64,000 nucleotides of DNA, taken from assembly GCF_027925445.1 (NCBI RefSeq), contig NZ_AP027149.1, positions 1 through 64,000 of the forward strand, given 5' to 3'. How positions within the stretch are numbered: the first letter of the stretch is position 1; each line of letters opens with the position of its first letter. The notes under the pieces are model-generated. The model had not been told where the DNA came from. It made no database searches and saw only the letters and a program-made list of their open reading frames with translations. Made by a program: the position numbers and the translations under genes. Source of the stretch: Methylocystis bryophila. GTDB lineage: Bacteria > Pseudomonadota > Alphaproteobacteria > Rhizobiales > Beijerinckiaceae. Positions 37,206 through 45,923 of this stretch are shown in pieces.

Positions 37206-37760
37206 TCATTGCCCAGCTCGAACGACCGCCAATAGGTCCTCAAGAGGGTAGAGCATTTTCGGCTGCTGAAGATTTTCAGAATAAATGGCAAATTTTAGGC
37301 TCTTATAAAATTCTGTCGATTTCTCATCATAAGAGACAAGCGTTAAAGCGTAGAATCCGGCAAACTCTGCTACCTTTGCCACTTTGCTGAAGGCGTCCAT
37401 AAGCAGATAAGAGCCCAATCCCTGCCTATGGTATTCTGAGTGCACGCCGACGAAGCTTAAATTGATGGCAGGAAATGCCACGTATGTCTTAATATACCCA
37501 GCTTTATTCGCGTCCGGCAGTTCGCTGACACTATCAGATCCAACCTGGAGAGCGTAATAGCCTATTGCGGTTGGGGAGGCTCCGATATGGGCGCAAAATA
37601 CCTTGTGCTCGCATCGCCTTTCAGACTTTTTTGCTTTGTTGCGCAAAAAATTATTTATCGGAGATACGCCGCAATCAAATCTGTTTACAATAGTTTCAGC
37701 GCAATACGGGCGTATTGATACTTCCTCCAGATTCAGGTTTTGTTGGCGGGTGTTTTGCAC
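37206..37760 (-). CDS. GNAT acetyltransferase, TacT/AtaT-like
   Basis: The 184-aa product has the features of toxin-type GNATs: FDCGVSPINNFLRNKAKKSERR at the N-terminus, FPAINLSFVGVHSEYHRQGLGSYLLMDAF (acetyl-CoA loop RQGLG) and STEFYKSLKF (Tyr). Such enzymes acetylate the amino group of charged tRNA and block translation; other GNATs acetylate metabolites. It starts at GTG 37760 inside the upstream 79-aa gene (65-nt overlap), with GGAGG nearby but within the frame. The DNA is far more AT-rich than its neighbours, indicating acquisition. The usual antitoxin, a DUF1778 ribbon-helix-helix protein, is absent. Confidence 0.85.
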   Translation of the reverse strand: MQNTRQQNLNLEEVSIRPYCAETIVNRFDCGVSPINNFLRNKAKKSERRCEHKVFCAHIGASPTAIGYYALQVGSDSVSELPDANKAGYIKTYVAFPAINLSFVGVHSEYHRQGLGSYLLMDAFSKVAKVAEFAGFYALTLVSYDEKSTEFYKSLKFAIYSENLQQPKMLYPLEDLLAVVRAGQ

Positions 37761-37935
37761 GGTTTATTTCGTTATATCTCTTGCGCATTTCAATTATCTT
37801 AGCGTTCGGACCGCCGTTCTCATTTTGCACGCGGCGAACGAATTCGGCGGCCTCCCGCTGATTTCGGAACTTTAGTTTCCCGTTCTTTCGTGCGAGGTTA
37901 TTCCACCATCGCATAAATACTTCGATCGGGTTCAT
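37696..37935 (-). CDS. 79-aa basic protein overlapping the GNAT gene, unknown function
   Basis: The product starts at ATG 37935 with GAAGG 7 nt upstream; a TTG at 37962 would add nine residues. It is basic and helical (MNPIEVFMRWWNNLARKNGK, NQREAAEFVRRVQNENGG, KIIEMRKRYNEINRAKHPP). No ribbon-helix-helix signature is seen. Its position upstream of, and 65-nt overlap with, a TacT-like gene is the arrangement of an antitoxin, but sequence gives no proof. Confidence 0.6.
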   Translation of the reverse strand: MNPIEVFMRWWNNLARKNGKLKFRNQREAAEFVRRVQNENGGPNAKIIEMRKRYNEINRAKHPPTKPESGGSINTPVLR

Positions 37936-38241
37936 GGGTCGGCCTTCGCGATATCGCTGCAACCTCCACGCTTACGCGTTCCGCCGGTTTGCAAACCAAT
38001 CATTATAGCGCGCAAATTAACATTTGCTACCGATGCGAGCAATCTCCAACTCGTATCGCAACCTAGGTCACGCCACTTTTTCCCCTACTGAAAATTTCAA
38101 ACTGAGACACTACCAGCGCCCGAGGCCTCTCGACATCCGCGCCCGCTTCCTTTACGGAACACGGCTCAACTCAAAACAGCGTCCCGAAACGCTCGCGCCC
38201 GCCCTGAAGCGGAAAGCGCGAAACGGCAGGAGATTTCGATC
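37936..38241. other. Intergenic region upstream of rplS
   Basis: No gene seen. The first half is AT-rich, like the GNAT patch, and the second half returns to normal composition. It should hold the rplS promoter; I could not fix its boxes. Confidence 0.35.
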
Positions 38242-38622
38242 ATGAACCTCATCGCTCAGCTCGAAGCCGAGCAGGCGGCGAGCCTTCTCGCAGGCAAGAC
38301 CATTCCCGATTTTCGTCCGGGCGACACGGTGATCGTCAACGTCAAGGTCAAGGAAGGCGACCGCAGCCGCGTCCAAGCCTATGAGGGCGTCGTGATCGCG
38401 CGCCAAGGCGGCGGCCTCAACGAGAGCTTCACGGTTCGCAAGATTTCCTATGGCGAGGGCGTCGAGCGCGTCTTTCCGGTGCATGCGCCGCTGATCGACT
38501 CGATCAAGGTCGTGCGCCGCGGCAAGGTGCGCCGCGCGAAGCTCTATTATCTGCGCGACCGTCGCGGTAAGGCCGCCCGCATCGCCGAGCGCGTCGAGAC
38601 CAAGGCCAAGACAGCAGGCTAA
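38242..38622 (+). CDS. rplS: 50S ribosomal protein L19
   Basis: The 126-aa product is typical L19: FRPGDTVIVNVKVKEGDRSRVQAYEGVVIARQGGGLNESFTVRKISYGEGVERVFPVHAPLIDSIKVVRRGKVRRAKLYYLRDRRGKAARI. It lies at the 30S-50S interface. AGGAG precedes the ATG. Its TAA overlaps the ATG of the protease gene by one base, so the two are co-transcribed, an unusual partner for rplS, which is often with trmD and rimM. Confidence 0.98.
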   Translation: MNLIAQLEAEQAASLLAGKTIPDFRPGDTVIVNVKVKEGDRSRVQAYEGVVIARQGGGLNESFTVRKISYGEGVERVFPVHAPLIDSIKVVRRGKVRRAKLYYLRDRRGKAARIAERVETKAKTAG

Positions 38623-40100
38623 TGATCGGCGGGACGAGACGGCTCGCCGCCGGCGCCCTTCGCTCTGGGGCGAGCCTCGGACCAAAGCTTTTGAACGCCG
38701 CCTTCGCCGCGCTGCTCGGCGCGGCGTTTTGGGTTGCGCCGAGCGGCGCCTCCGCGCAAGCTTTGCCGGAGCGCGCCGCGCCCAGCTCGCGCGCCGAGGC
38801 GGTTCTCTCCTTTGCGCCGATCGTCAAGAAGGCCCAGCCCGCCGTCGTCAACGTCTTCGCCTCTCGCGTCGAAAAAGTGCCGGCGAATCCCCTTTACGAC
38901 GACCCGATCTTTCGACGCTTTTTCGGCGAAGGCGGCATGCCCGGCCGTCAGATGGCGCAGTCGCTCGGCTCCGGCGTCATTGTCGACCCGACGGGCCTCG
39001 TCGTCACCAATCACCATGTGATCGAGGGCATGACCGATGTGAAGGTCTCGCTCGCCGACAAGCGCGAGATCCACGCTAAAATCCTGCTGCGCGACCCGCG
39101 CACGGATCTCGCCGTGCTGAAGCTCGAGGAAGGCGGCGGCTATCCCTCCATGGAGCTCGCCGATTCCGACCTGTTGCAGGTGGGCGACCTCGTGCTCGCC
39201 ATCGGCAATCCTTTCGGCGTGGGCCAGACCGTGACCCAAGGCATCGTCTCGGCGCTCGCGCGCACGCAAGTCGGCATCTCCGACTACGGCTTCTTCATCC
39301 AGACGGACGCCGCGATCAATCCGGGCAATTCCGGCGGACCGCTCGTCGACATGAACGGCCGCGCCGTGGGGATCAACTCCGCGATCTTTTCAAAATCCGG
39401 CGGGTCCGTGGGCATCGGCTTCGCCATTCCGAGCAATATGGTGAAGGTGGTGCTGGCGACGGCCAAAGGCGGCGGAAAGCAGGTGCGCCGCCCGTGGCTC
39501 GGCGCAACGCTGCAGGCGCTCACCCCGGACATCGCCGAGGGCCTCGCGCTGTCGCGGCCTACGGGCGCGCTCGTGGCCGATCTCGACGCCAGGGGACCGC
39601 TCGCGGAAGCCGGCGTCAAGCGCGGCGACGTCATCCTTTCGGTCGACGGACAGGATGTCGAGGATCCCGAAGGCCTCGGCTACCGTCTCGGCACGAAGCC
39701 GCTCGGCGGCGCCGCGAGTCTCAGCGTGCTGCGCGCGGGCAAGAAGCTCGCGCTCATGAGCAAGCTCGTCGCCGCCCCGGAGGTTCCGCCACGCGATCCG
39801 GTGAAGATCAAGGGACAAAACCCCTTCGCCGGCGCGACTTTCGTCAATCTGTCGCCGGCGACGATCGAAGAACTCTCTGTTCAGGGAAACGCCTCGAACG
39901 GCGTGGTGGTCGCCGAAATCGAAGAAGGCTCCTTCGCCCAGCAGCTGAGCCTGCAGAAGGGCGATCTGATCCTCGCCGTCAACGACAAGAAAATCATGAC
40001 GACCCGGGACATGGAGCAGGCGGCGGCAGGCCGCGCCTATTACTGGAAGATCACTCTCTCCCGCGGTGGGCAGACGATCACCACGATGATCGGCGGGTGA
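38622..40100 (+). CDS. degP: DegP/HtrA family periplasmic serine protease with two PDZ domains
   Basis: The 492-aa product has a signal peptide (AAFAALLGAAFWVAPSGASA), a trypsin-like domain with catalytic His in TNHHVIEG (about 130), Asp in DPRTDLAVL (about 160) and Ser in PGNSGGPLVD (about 235), then two PDZ domains (PWLGATLQALTPDIAEGLAL... and FVNLSPATIEELSV...). It degrades or refolds damaged envelope proteins. The start overlaps the rplS stop (TAATG). Confidence 0.95.
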   Translation: MIGGTRRLAAGALRSGASLGPKLLNAAFAALLGAAFWVAPSGASAQALPERAAPSSRAEAVLSFAPIVKKAQPAVVNVFASRVEKVPANPLYDDPIFRRFFGEGGMPGRQMAQSLGSGVIVDPTGLVVTNHHVIEGMTDVKVSLADKREIHAKILLRDPRTDLAVLKLEEGGGYPSMELADSDLLQVGDLVLAIGNPFGVGQTVTQGIVSALARTQVGISDYGFFIQTDAAINPGNSGGPLVDMNGRAVGINSAIFSKSGGSVGIGFAIPSNMVKVVLATAKGGGKQVRRPWLGATLQALTPDIAEGLALSRPTGALVADLDARGPLAEAGVKRGDVILSVDGQDVEDPEGLGYRLGTKPLGGAASLSVLRAGKKLALMSKLVAAPEVPPRDPVKIKGQNPFAGATFVNLSPATIEELSVQGNASNGVVVAEIEEGSFAQQLSLQKGDLILAVNDKKIMTTRDMEQAAAGRAYYWKITLSRGGQTITTMIGG

Positions 40101-40239
40101 TTTCGCGGGATTTGCCCCTCGCACGAACGGTTTATCCGCGCGAGGGGAAATCGAGCCACATCGACAGACGGAACGAGCCCTGCCGCGAAAGCCTATCGAG
40201 CTTCGCGGCTCTTGCGTTCAGAACAGCGCCGCGCGCCGG

Positions 40240-40413
40240 TCATGACGCTCGGCGCTGCTGATCATGATGCGCCGGAGTGCTGGCGTCCCGGGGCCCGTTC
40301 GACGGGTTGACGGGAAGCATCCAGCCCGCCGCGAACGCCACGGCGGCTACGACCACCAGCGCGGCGAAAGCGGTCCATCGCAGACCTTGATCGTTGTCCG
40401 AGAGACCGGACAT
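40240..40413 (-). CDS. 57-aa single-pass membrane protein, unknown function
   Basis: ATG 40413 follows GGAGG with 8 nt spacing. The product has one hydrophobic helix (WTAFAALVVVAAVAFAAGWML) between short polar ends, the C-terminus being His/Gln/Arg-rich. I recognise no family. It lies between degP and copA, separated from copA by a dispersed repeat. Confidence 0.55.
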   Translation of the reverse strand: MSGLSDNDQGLRWTAFAALVVVAAVAFAAGWMLPVNPSNGPRDASTPAHHDQQRRAS

Positions 40414-40669
40414 TGGTTCCACCTCCAAAAGCACAGCCTTTGTTAATGAATATAGCGAATTTCGGTGGGCCCTCAAGCGTTGCAGCGCAAGCTCGGCGGC
40501 GCTCTCGTCGCTGCACCGCAAAAGGACGCGGCCGACGGCGAGTGTTTCTGGGCTTCTCGCTGGCTGCGCTTCTCGCTTCGCCGCTTATCGATCGAGCATA
40601 GGAAATCCAGCTAGGTCAAAAACTTATAGCGATATCTTGACCGTGGGATCTCGGGCCTAGCCCGCTCTT
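40414..40669. other. Short non-coding stretch
   Basis: No supported gene. It should contain the promoter of the 57-aa membrane protein on the minus strand; the right end abuts dispersed repeat copy C. Confidence 0.3.
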
Positions 40670-40765
40670 GAGCGCAATGCGAAAAAGTGGAGACCGGTTT
40701 TTCGCAAAATTCGCGCTCTAATCTTTTAGAATCGATCACGTTTTCTGCGTTCAGGCGATTGCGCC
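40670..40765. repeat. Dispersed palindromic repeat, copy C, overlapping the copA stop
   Basis: GAGCGCAATGCGAAAAAGTGGA...TTTTTCGCAAAATTCGCGCTC forms arm 1, followed by TTTTAGAATCGATCACG and TTCAGGCGATTGCGCC. The last residues of CopA and its TGA (40751-40753) lie in the final segment. Confidence 0.8.
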
Positions 40766-43261
40766 GGACTGTAGCGCGCTCCGAGGCTCCGCTGACGGCG
40801 GGGGCTGGAAGCGCTTCAACCGCAGCGCGTTCGTCACGACGAAGATGCTGGAGAAAGCCATCGCGCCGGCCGCGAGCATCGGCGAGAACAGCGTCCCGTT
40901 GATCGGATAAAGCGCGCCGGCCGCGACCGGGATCAGCACGATATTGTAGCCGAAAGCCCAAAACAGATTCTGCGCGATGTTCGTCATCGTCGCGCGCGAG
41001 ATCGCGACGGCCGTCGGAACCTTGGCGAGATCGCCCGACATCAGCACGACGTCCGCCGCCTCGATCGCGACATCCGTCCCGGTGCCGATCGCGAGACCCA
41101 CGTCGGCCGCGGCGAGCGCCGGCGCGTCATTGACGCCGTCGCCGACGAAAGCGAGCTTCCTTCCTTCACGCAGGCGTTCGACGGCCGCGACTTTTCCGTC
41201 GGGCAACACGCCGGCGACGACCTCGTCGATGCCAACCTCCTGCCCGATCGCGCGCGCAGGTCGCTCATGGTCGCCGGTGATCATGGCGACCTGCAGCCCG
41301 AGCCCGTGCAGCGCCGCGATCGCCGCGGCGCTCGAGGGCTTCACCGCATCGGAGACGCAGAGCAGCAGCGCTGGTCTGCCGTCGATCGCCGCGTAAAGCG
41401 CGGTGCGCCCCTCTTCGGCGAGCTTCTTCGCCGCCTCCGAGAAGACCGCGGTGGAGAGGCCGAGAGCAGCCATGAATCGCTCGGCGCCGATGGCGATGCG
41501 CTTGCCCTCGACGAAGCCGCGCGCGCCCATGCCAGGGACCGCCGCGAACTCCCGGCAGGGCGCGGCCGGCAAGCCTTTCTCCTTGGCCGCGGCGACGATC
41601 GCGCTCGCGACGGGATGTTCCGAGAGCGCCTCCACGCTCGCGGCGAGCCGTAGCGCCTCATCCGCCTTGAATCCCGGCGCCACGACGATATCCGTCAGAC
41701 GCGGCTTGCCGAAAGTGAGCGTCCCGGTCTTGTCGAAGGCGATCAAGCGCGCTTCTCCGAGCGTCTGCAAGGCCTCGCCCTTGCGAAACAGCACGCCCAG
41801 CTCAGCGGCGCGCCCCGTCCCGGTCATGATCGCGGCCGGCGTCGCAAGCCCCATGGCGCAAGGACAAGCGACGATCAGCACGGCGACCGCGTTGACAAGC
41901 GCGAAGGAGAGACGCGGCTCGGGGCCGGCGAGCATCCAGACCAGAAAGGTCGCGGCCGCGATGGCGAAGACGACGGGAACGAAGACCGCGGTGACGCGAT
42001 CGACGCGGGCCTGGATCGGAAGCTTTGCGCCTTGCGCCTCCTCGACCATGCGGATCACGCCGGCAAGGAAGGTGTCGGCGCCGACGCGCTTCGCCTCGAA
42101 AGCGAAAGCTCCGGTTCCGTTGACCGTCGCGCCGGTCACGGACGAACCGGGCGACTTGGCGACCGGCGCCGGCTCGCCGGTGATCATCGATTCATCGACA
42201 TGCGACGCGCCGCGCAGCACGACGCCGTCGGCCGGTATCCTCTCGCCGGGACGCACGAGCACGACGTCGCCGGCGCGGACCTCTTGTGTCGGAACGTCGA
42301 GCGTCTCGCCGTCGCGCTCGACATGAGCGACGCGCGGCGCAAGCGCGGCAAGCGCGGCGATCGCGCCCGCCGCCCGGCCCTTGGCGCGCGTTTCGAGCAG
42401 CCGGCCGAGGAGAATGAGCGTGACGATCACGCAGGCGGATTCGTAATAGACGTGAGCCGAGCCGGCCGGCAGCAGCTGCGGCGCGAAGGTCGAGACGGCG
42501 GAGAAGAGATAGGCGCTGGCCGCGCCGACCGCCACGAGCGCGTTCATGTCGGGCGCGCCATGCAGCAGCGTCGCGAGCCCCTTCTGAAAGAAGACGCGCC
42601 CCGGCAGAGCGAGCAGCAGGCTCGTCAGAACGAACGAGACATATTGCGCGTTGTCGTGACCGATATTGGCCATGATCCATTCGTGAAAGGCGGGGATCAA
42701 ATGGCCGCCCATCTCGAGGACGAAGACCGGGGCGGTCAGCGCCGCCGCGAGGACGAGCCGCCGCGACAGCGCCTGCGCCTCTTCCTCGCGCGCGTCTTTT
42801 CCTGACGCGAGCGCGCTTTCGATCTCGCGCGGCTCGTAGCCGGCCGAGGACACCGCCTGCCGCAACGCCTCGAACCGTCCGGGACCCTTCAGGGCGCGCA
42901 CGCTCGCGCGTTCGGTCGCGAGATTGACGCTCGCCTCGATCACGCCAGGGACGCTCCTGAGCGCCTTCTCGACATGGGCGACGCAGGAAGCGCAGGTCAT
43001 CCCGCCGACGCCAAGATCATAGGTCTCGACGACGGGTTCATAGCCCGCCTCCGTGACGGCCTCGGCGATCTTCGTCGCGTCGGCCTCCGGCGTCAGCCGA
43101 AGATTGGCGCGCTCCGTGGCGAGATTGACGCTCGCCGCCGCGACGCCCGGCGCCCGCGCCAGCGCCTTTTCGACATGGGCGACGCAAGACGCGCAGGTCA
43201 TGCCGCTCACTTCGAAAGCAAGTTCGCGATCGGAGGCGGCGGTCGCTAGGCTTTCTGTCAT
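40751..43261 (-). CDS. copA: Copper-exporting P1B-type ATPase
   Basis: The 836-aa product has two N-terminal heavy-metal domains, each with GMTCASC (about residues 20-26 and 87-93), eight membrane helices, actuator motif ITGEP, the CPC metal site (IVACPCAMGLATPA), DKTGTLTFGK (phosphorylation), SEHPVA and GDGVNDAPAL, and the YN...MAFSS pattern of Cu(I) pumps. It exports Cu(I) from the cytoplasm. ATG 43261 overlaps the upstream stop by 4 nt (ATGA); ATG 43273 in frame is possible. Its C-terminal end is encoded by a dispersed repeat. Confidence 0.95.
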   Translation of the reverse strand: MTESLATAASDRELAFEVSGMTCASCVAHVEKALARAPGVAAASVNLATERANLRLTPEADATKIAEAVTEAGYEPVVETYDLGVGGMTCASCVAHVEKALRSVPGVIEASVNLATERASVRALKGPGRFEALRQAVSSAGYEPREIESALASGKDAREEEAQALSRRLVLAAALTAPVFVLEMGGHLIPAFHEWIMANIGHDNAQYVSFVLTSLLLALPGRVFFQKGLATLLHGAPDMNALVAVGAASAYLFSAVSTFAPQLLPAGSAHVYYESACVIVTLILLGRLLETRAKGRAAGAIAALAALAPRVAHVERDGETLDVPTQEVRAGDVVLVRPGERIPADGVVLRGASHVDESMITGEPAPVAKSPGSSVTGATVNGTGAFAFEAKRVGADTFLAGVIRMVEEAQGAKLPIQARVDRVTAVFVPVVFAIAAATFLVWMLAGPEPRLSFALVNAVAVLIVACPCAMGLATPAAIMTGTGRAAELGVLFRKGEALQTLGEARLIAFDKTGTLTFGKPRLTDIVVAPGFKADEALRLAASVEALSEHPVASAIVAAAKEKGLPAAPCREFAAVPGMGARGFVEGKRIAIGAERFMAALGLSTAVFSEAAKKLAEEGRTALYAAIDGRPALLLCVSDAVKPSSAAAIAALHGLGLQVAMITGDHERPARAIGQEVGIDEVVAGVLPDGKVAAVERLREGRKLAFVGDGVNDAPALAAADVGLAIGTGTDVAIEAADVVLMSGDLAKVPTAVAISRATMTNIAQNLFWAFGYNIVLIPVAAGALYPINGTLFSPMLAAGAMAFSSIFVVTNALRLKRFQPPPSAEPRSALQSGAIA

Positions 43262-43740
43262 CGAAATAGCCATCGGGGAGTTTCCGCCGCCCATTCGTCG
43301 TATTTCTCGCCAAATGTTTGTTGCAGGCGGCGCTCCTCGGGCAGCACGCTCAAAAAATGCAGAGCGACGCCCACGAGCGGCGCGAGAAGCGTGACCGTCC
43401 AGGATCCGAGCACCAGCCCCAGACCGAAAACGAGCGCGACATAGGAGACGTAGATCGGATTGCGCGAATGGACGTAGGGCCCGTCCGTCACGAGCGCGGT
43501 CGCGGCGCGGGTCGCCTGGAAAGGCGTGTCGTGCTCCCGCATCATCCTGGCGCACCATAGGATCGTGAGGACCGCCAGCACGACGATCGGTCCGCCGATG
43601 ACGGTGAAGAGCGCGTCGGGCCTGTCCGTGCCCAGCGCCAAGTCTACGGCAAGGCCGCCGATGATCGCGCCGCCGACGAGGATCTGGGGCATAGGCAAGC
43701 GCGCGGGCGGGACGGCCGGCGTCGGCGATGGGGTGTCCAA
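43258..43740 (-). CDS. Isoprenylcysteine carboxylmethyltransferase-like membrane protein
   Basis: The C-terminal part, TDGPYVHSRNPIYVSYVALVFGLGLVLGS...LPEERRLQQTFGEKYDEWAAETPRWL, is the SAM-binding signature of the ICMT/PEMT family, with four predicted membrane helices. AAGGAGG lies 5 nt before TTG 43740, a better start than GTG 43785; this gives 160 aa. The natural substrate in bacteria is unknown. It overlaps copA by 4 nt, so both are made together, suggesting a role in metal stress or membrane lipid modification (inference). Confidence 0.82.
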   Translation of the reverse strand: MDTPSPTPAVPPARLPMPQILVGGAIIGGLAVDLALGTDRPDALFTVIGGPIVVLAVLTILWCARMMREHDTPFQATRAATALVTDGPYVHSRNPIYVSYVALVFGLGLVLGSWTVTLLAPLVGVALHFLSVLPEERRLQQTFGEKYDEWAAETPRWLFR

Positions 43741-44117
43741 GCATTCCTCCTTCTTACCGAGAACGTCCCGATCGCGCGGAATCACGCGATCAGGAAGAAA
43801 CCCGAAATCAAATATTTATACCATGTCCTCATCGAAAGCCGTTTCGCGCCTTTCCGTGACATGCTCCAGATCACGCTATATTCAGGCGGAATCCCCTGAC
43901 CCAGAAGACGTGATCGATCCATTTCTCGCCTCTTCGCGTCGCGCTCTAAGTCGCCCTCCCCTCGCGCCGATGCAAGCCGCTTTCGCTCGATTCTTCGAGA
44001 GTCTCGAGCCGACCCGGAAGGGACAGCCCTAGCCAGGGCGGCGATTTTGGTGTAAGCGCCGCCCTTCCGAAATTTTGCCAGGGCCCTTTGGGCCGAGGTC
44101 CCAGAGGAGAGTTACAC
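43741..44117. repeat. Intergenic region with degenerate dispersed repeat copy D and an rpmF leader hairpin
   Basis: No gene is seen. From about 43830 to 43960 a degraded repeat is visible (CATGTC...TTTCCGTGACATGCTC, TTCAGGCGGAATCCCCTGA, GTGATCGATC, GCGTCGCGCTCTAA). Nearer rpmF, AGGGCGGCG (44035-44043) pairs with CGCCGCCCT (44057-44065) across 13 nt; this hairpin sits in the probable leader of rpmF and could be an attenuator or a repeat. Confidence 0.55.
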
Positions 44118-44306
44118 ATGGCCGTACCGAAGCGAAAAACCTCGCCGATGAAGCGCGGCTTCCGCCGTTCCGCCGACGCGCTGAAGGCCCCGACCTATGT
44201 CGAGGACAAGGACTCGGGCGAGTTGCGCCGTCCCCATCACATTGACCTGAAGACGGGCATGTATCGCGGTCGGCAGGTGCTGAGCGTGAAGACGGAAGAG
44301 GCCTGA
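44118..44306 (+). CDS. rpmF: 50S ribosomal protein L32
   Basis: The 62-aa product is alphaproteobacterial L32: MAVPKRKTSPMKRGFRRSADAL, then RPHHIDLKTGMYRGRQVL. GAGGAG precedes the ATG. It lies in the 50S subunit near the peptidyl transferase region. It stands alone here, without plsX, which often follows it in other bacteria. Confidence 0.97.
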   Translation: MAVPKRKTSPMKRGFRRSADALKAPTYVEDKDSGELRRPHHIDLKTGMYRGRQVLSVKTEEA

Positions 44307-44439
44307 GCGGGGAATGGGCGGCGCGGCGCATAAGGCGCTCGCGCCACCGGCAGCCCCGCCGTCCCGAGTGAGTTTCGCGCAAACCCAGCCTCCGTTGATG
44401 CGATCCCGACGGCGAGCTCCCGCTCCAAATCAAAGACTT

Positions 44440-44491
44440 AGAGCATATGCTGCCCGGAAGACCGCTTCGCGCTTTTCCGTGAGATGCTCTA
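44440..44491. repeat. Dispersed palindromic repeat, short form (copy E), providing the SDR stop codon
   Basis: TAGAGCATATGCTGCCCGGAAGACCGC and its partner TTTTCCGTGAGATGCTCTA make an imperfect palindrome of the form seen also at 63499-63551. The terminal TAG, read on the minus strand, is the stop codon of the SDR gene. Confidence 0.75.
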
Positions 44492-45295
44492 ACGTTTGTC
44501 CAGCGCCGCCGCCGTCAGCGTCATCAGCCAGCCGCGCGGGACAAATCTCGCGACGAGGACAATGATCTGGTTCATGAGCCCCGGCACGACGACGCGCCGG
44601 CCCGCCATGAGACCTTCATAGCCCTGCCGCGCCACTTCGGCCGGGGAAACAAGCGCAAGGCGCGCGGCGCCCAACTTCCCCTTCAGCTCAAAGCCCGATC
44701 GCGCCTGAAACCCCGTCTCAACGGGTCCGGGGCAGAGGCAGGAAACCTTCACGCCGCCCGCGCTGAGCTCCTGCGTCAGGGCTTCGCTGAAGGAAAGCAC
44801 ATAGGCTTTCGTCGCATAATAAATCGCGAAGCTTGGGCCGGGCATGAAGGCCGCGATGGAAGCCACATTCAAAATCGCGCCCTGGCAGGCGACGATCGAG
44901 GGCAGGAAGCGCAGCGTCAGCGCGGTCAGGGCGCGCACGTTCAGGTCGATGATCGCGAGCTGTTCGGCGGGATCGAGCTTCTCCACGGAACCCACGAGCC
45001 CGAAACCCGCATTATTGACGAGAATCTCGGCTCGCGCTCCGGCCTCGTCCAGCGCCTTGGCGAGCGCCTCGATCGCGCCCGCGGCGCAAAGATCGAGCGC
45101 GATGACGAGAGGTCTCCTCTCGGCGCCCTGCGCGACGATCTCGTCGGCGAGCGCCTCGAGCCGATCGGCGCGGCGCGCGACAAGCGCGAGATCATGCCCT
45201 CGCGCCGCGAAGACTCGCGCCAGTTCTGCGCCGATCCCGTCGGAGGCGCCGGTGACGATCGCCACCCCGCGCTGCTTCCCATCCGCAGTCGTCAT
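44489..45295 (-). CDS. Short-chain dehydrogenase/reductase
   Basis: The 268-aa product is a classical SDR: AIVTGASDGIGAELA (cofactor loop TGxxxGIG), NNAGFG, catalytic Ser in LNVASIA and YYATKAY (YxxxK), with CPGPVETGF near the end. The basic residues after the first strand (RRADR) favour NADP(H). The substrate is unknown. The stop codon TAG lies in a dispersed repeat. Confidence 0.92.
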   Translation of the reverse strand: MTTADGKQRGVAIVTGASDGIGAELARVFAARGHDLALVARRADRLEALADEIVAQGAERRPLVIALDLCAAGAIEALAKALDEAGARAEILVNNAGFGLVGSVEKLDPAEQLAIIDLNVRALTALTLRFLPSIVACQGAILNVASIAAFMPGPSFAIYYATKAYVLSFSEALTQELSAGGVKVSCLCPGPVETGFQARSGFELKGKLGAARLALVSPAEVARQGYEGLMAGRRVVVPGLMNQIIVLVARFVPRGWLMTLTAAALDKR

Positions 45296-45337
45296 GAAAT
45301 CTCCAAAGCTCGAATCCGCCGATGAACGGCGATCTGA

Positions 45338-45832
45338 TCAAGAGTCGGACCAGGGTCCCGGAGGCGTGGCCTCTTCGCTCGCCCGTTCCTCGCGGGCGAA
45401 ACGCCGTAGGCTGACGCGCTCGCGCGTCGATACGCCGAGCAGCTCGGCGACGCGCCACACGACATTCTCCTCGCACTCGTCGATGTCGCCGTCCGCGTAG
45501 GCGATTTCCCACAGCATGCCGACAAGCTGACGGCGGCCCTCTTCCCCGAGCGAACGCTTCAGGACGCTGGTGAAATGATAAAGATCGACCGCCTCGCGCT
45601 CGCTCTCGGTCGCTTGCGTGATCAATTCGCGCGCCTGCGCATGCGAAAGATTGAAGCGCTCTTCGACGAGCCTTTGCACGCGCGCACGTTCAGTGGGATC
45701 AAATTCGCCATCTACGCCGGCGATATGGACCAGCAAAGCCGCTGCGGCCAGGACGTAGTCCTGGTCGTCGAAGACGCGCGCCTCCGGCGCCTCAAAAAGC
45801 TCACCGATGAAGCTCTTGAGCGAGTCGAACAT
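45338..45832 (-). CDS. TerB family protein
   Basis: The 164-aa product has a TerB-like all-helical domain with two acidic metal-binding loops (IAGVDGEFDPTE and AYADGDIDECEE), as in the tellurite-resistance family and its YebE/DjlA-like relatives. It is likely cytoplasmic. Other ter genes are absent, so a role in tellurite resistance is not implied. It lies 42 nt upstream of the SDR gene in the same direction. Confidence 0.88.
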   Translation of the reverse strand: MFDSLKSFIGELFEAPEARVFDDQDYVLAAAALLVHIAGVDGEFDPTERARVQRLVEERFNLSHAQARELITQATESEREAVDLYHFTSVLKRSLGEEGRRQLVGMLWEIAYADGDIDECEENVVWRVAELLGVSTRERVSLRRFAREERASEEATPPGPWSDS

Positions 45833-45923
45833 TAGCGCGGGACCTCATGATGGACGCGGCGCCTCTATACCTCGGCGGGATGGGCGCGTCCATTGGGGAT
45901 GCTCCCCCGAACCGGGGTCAGCG

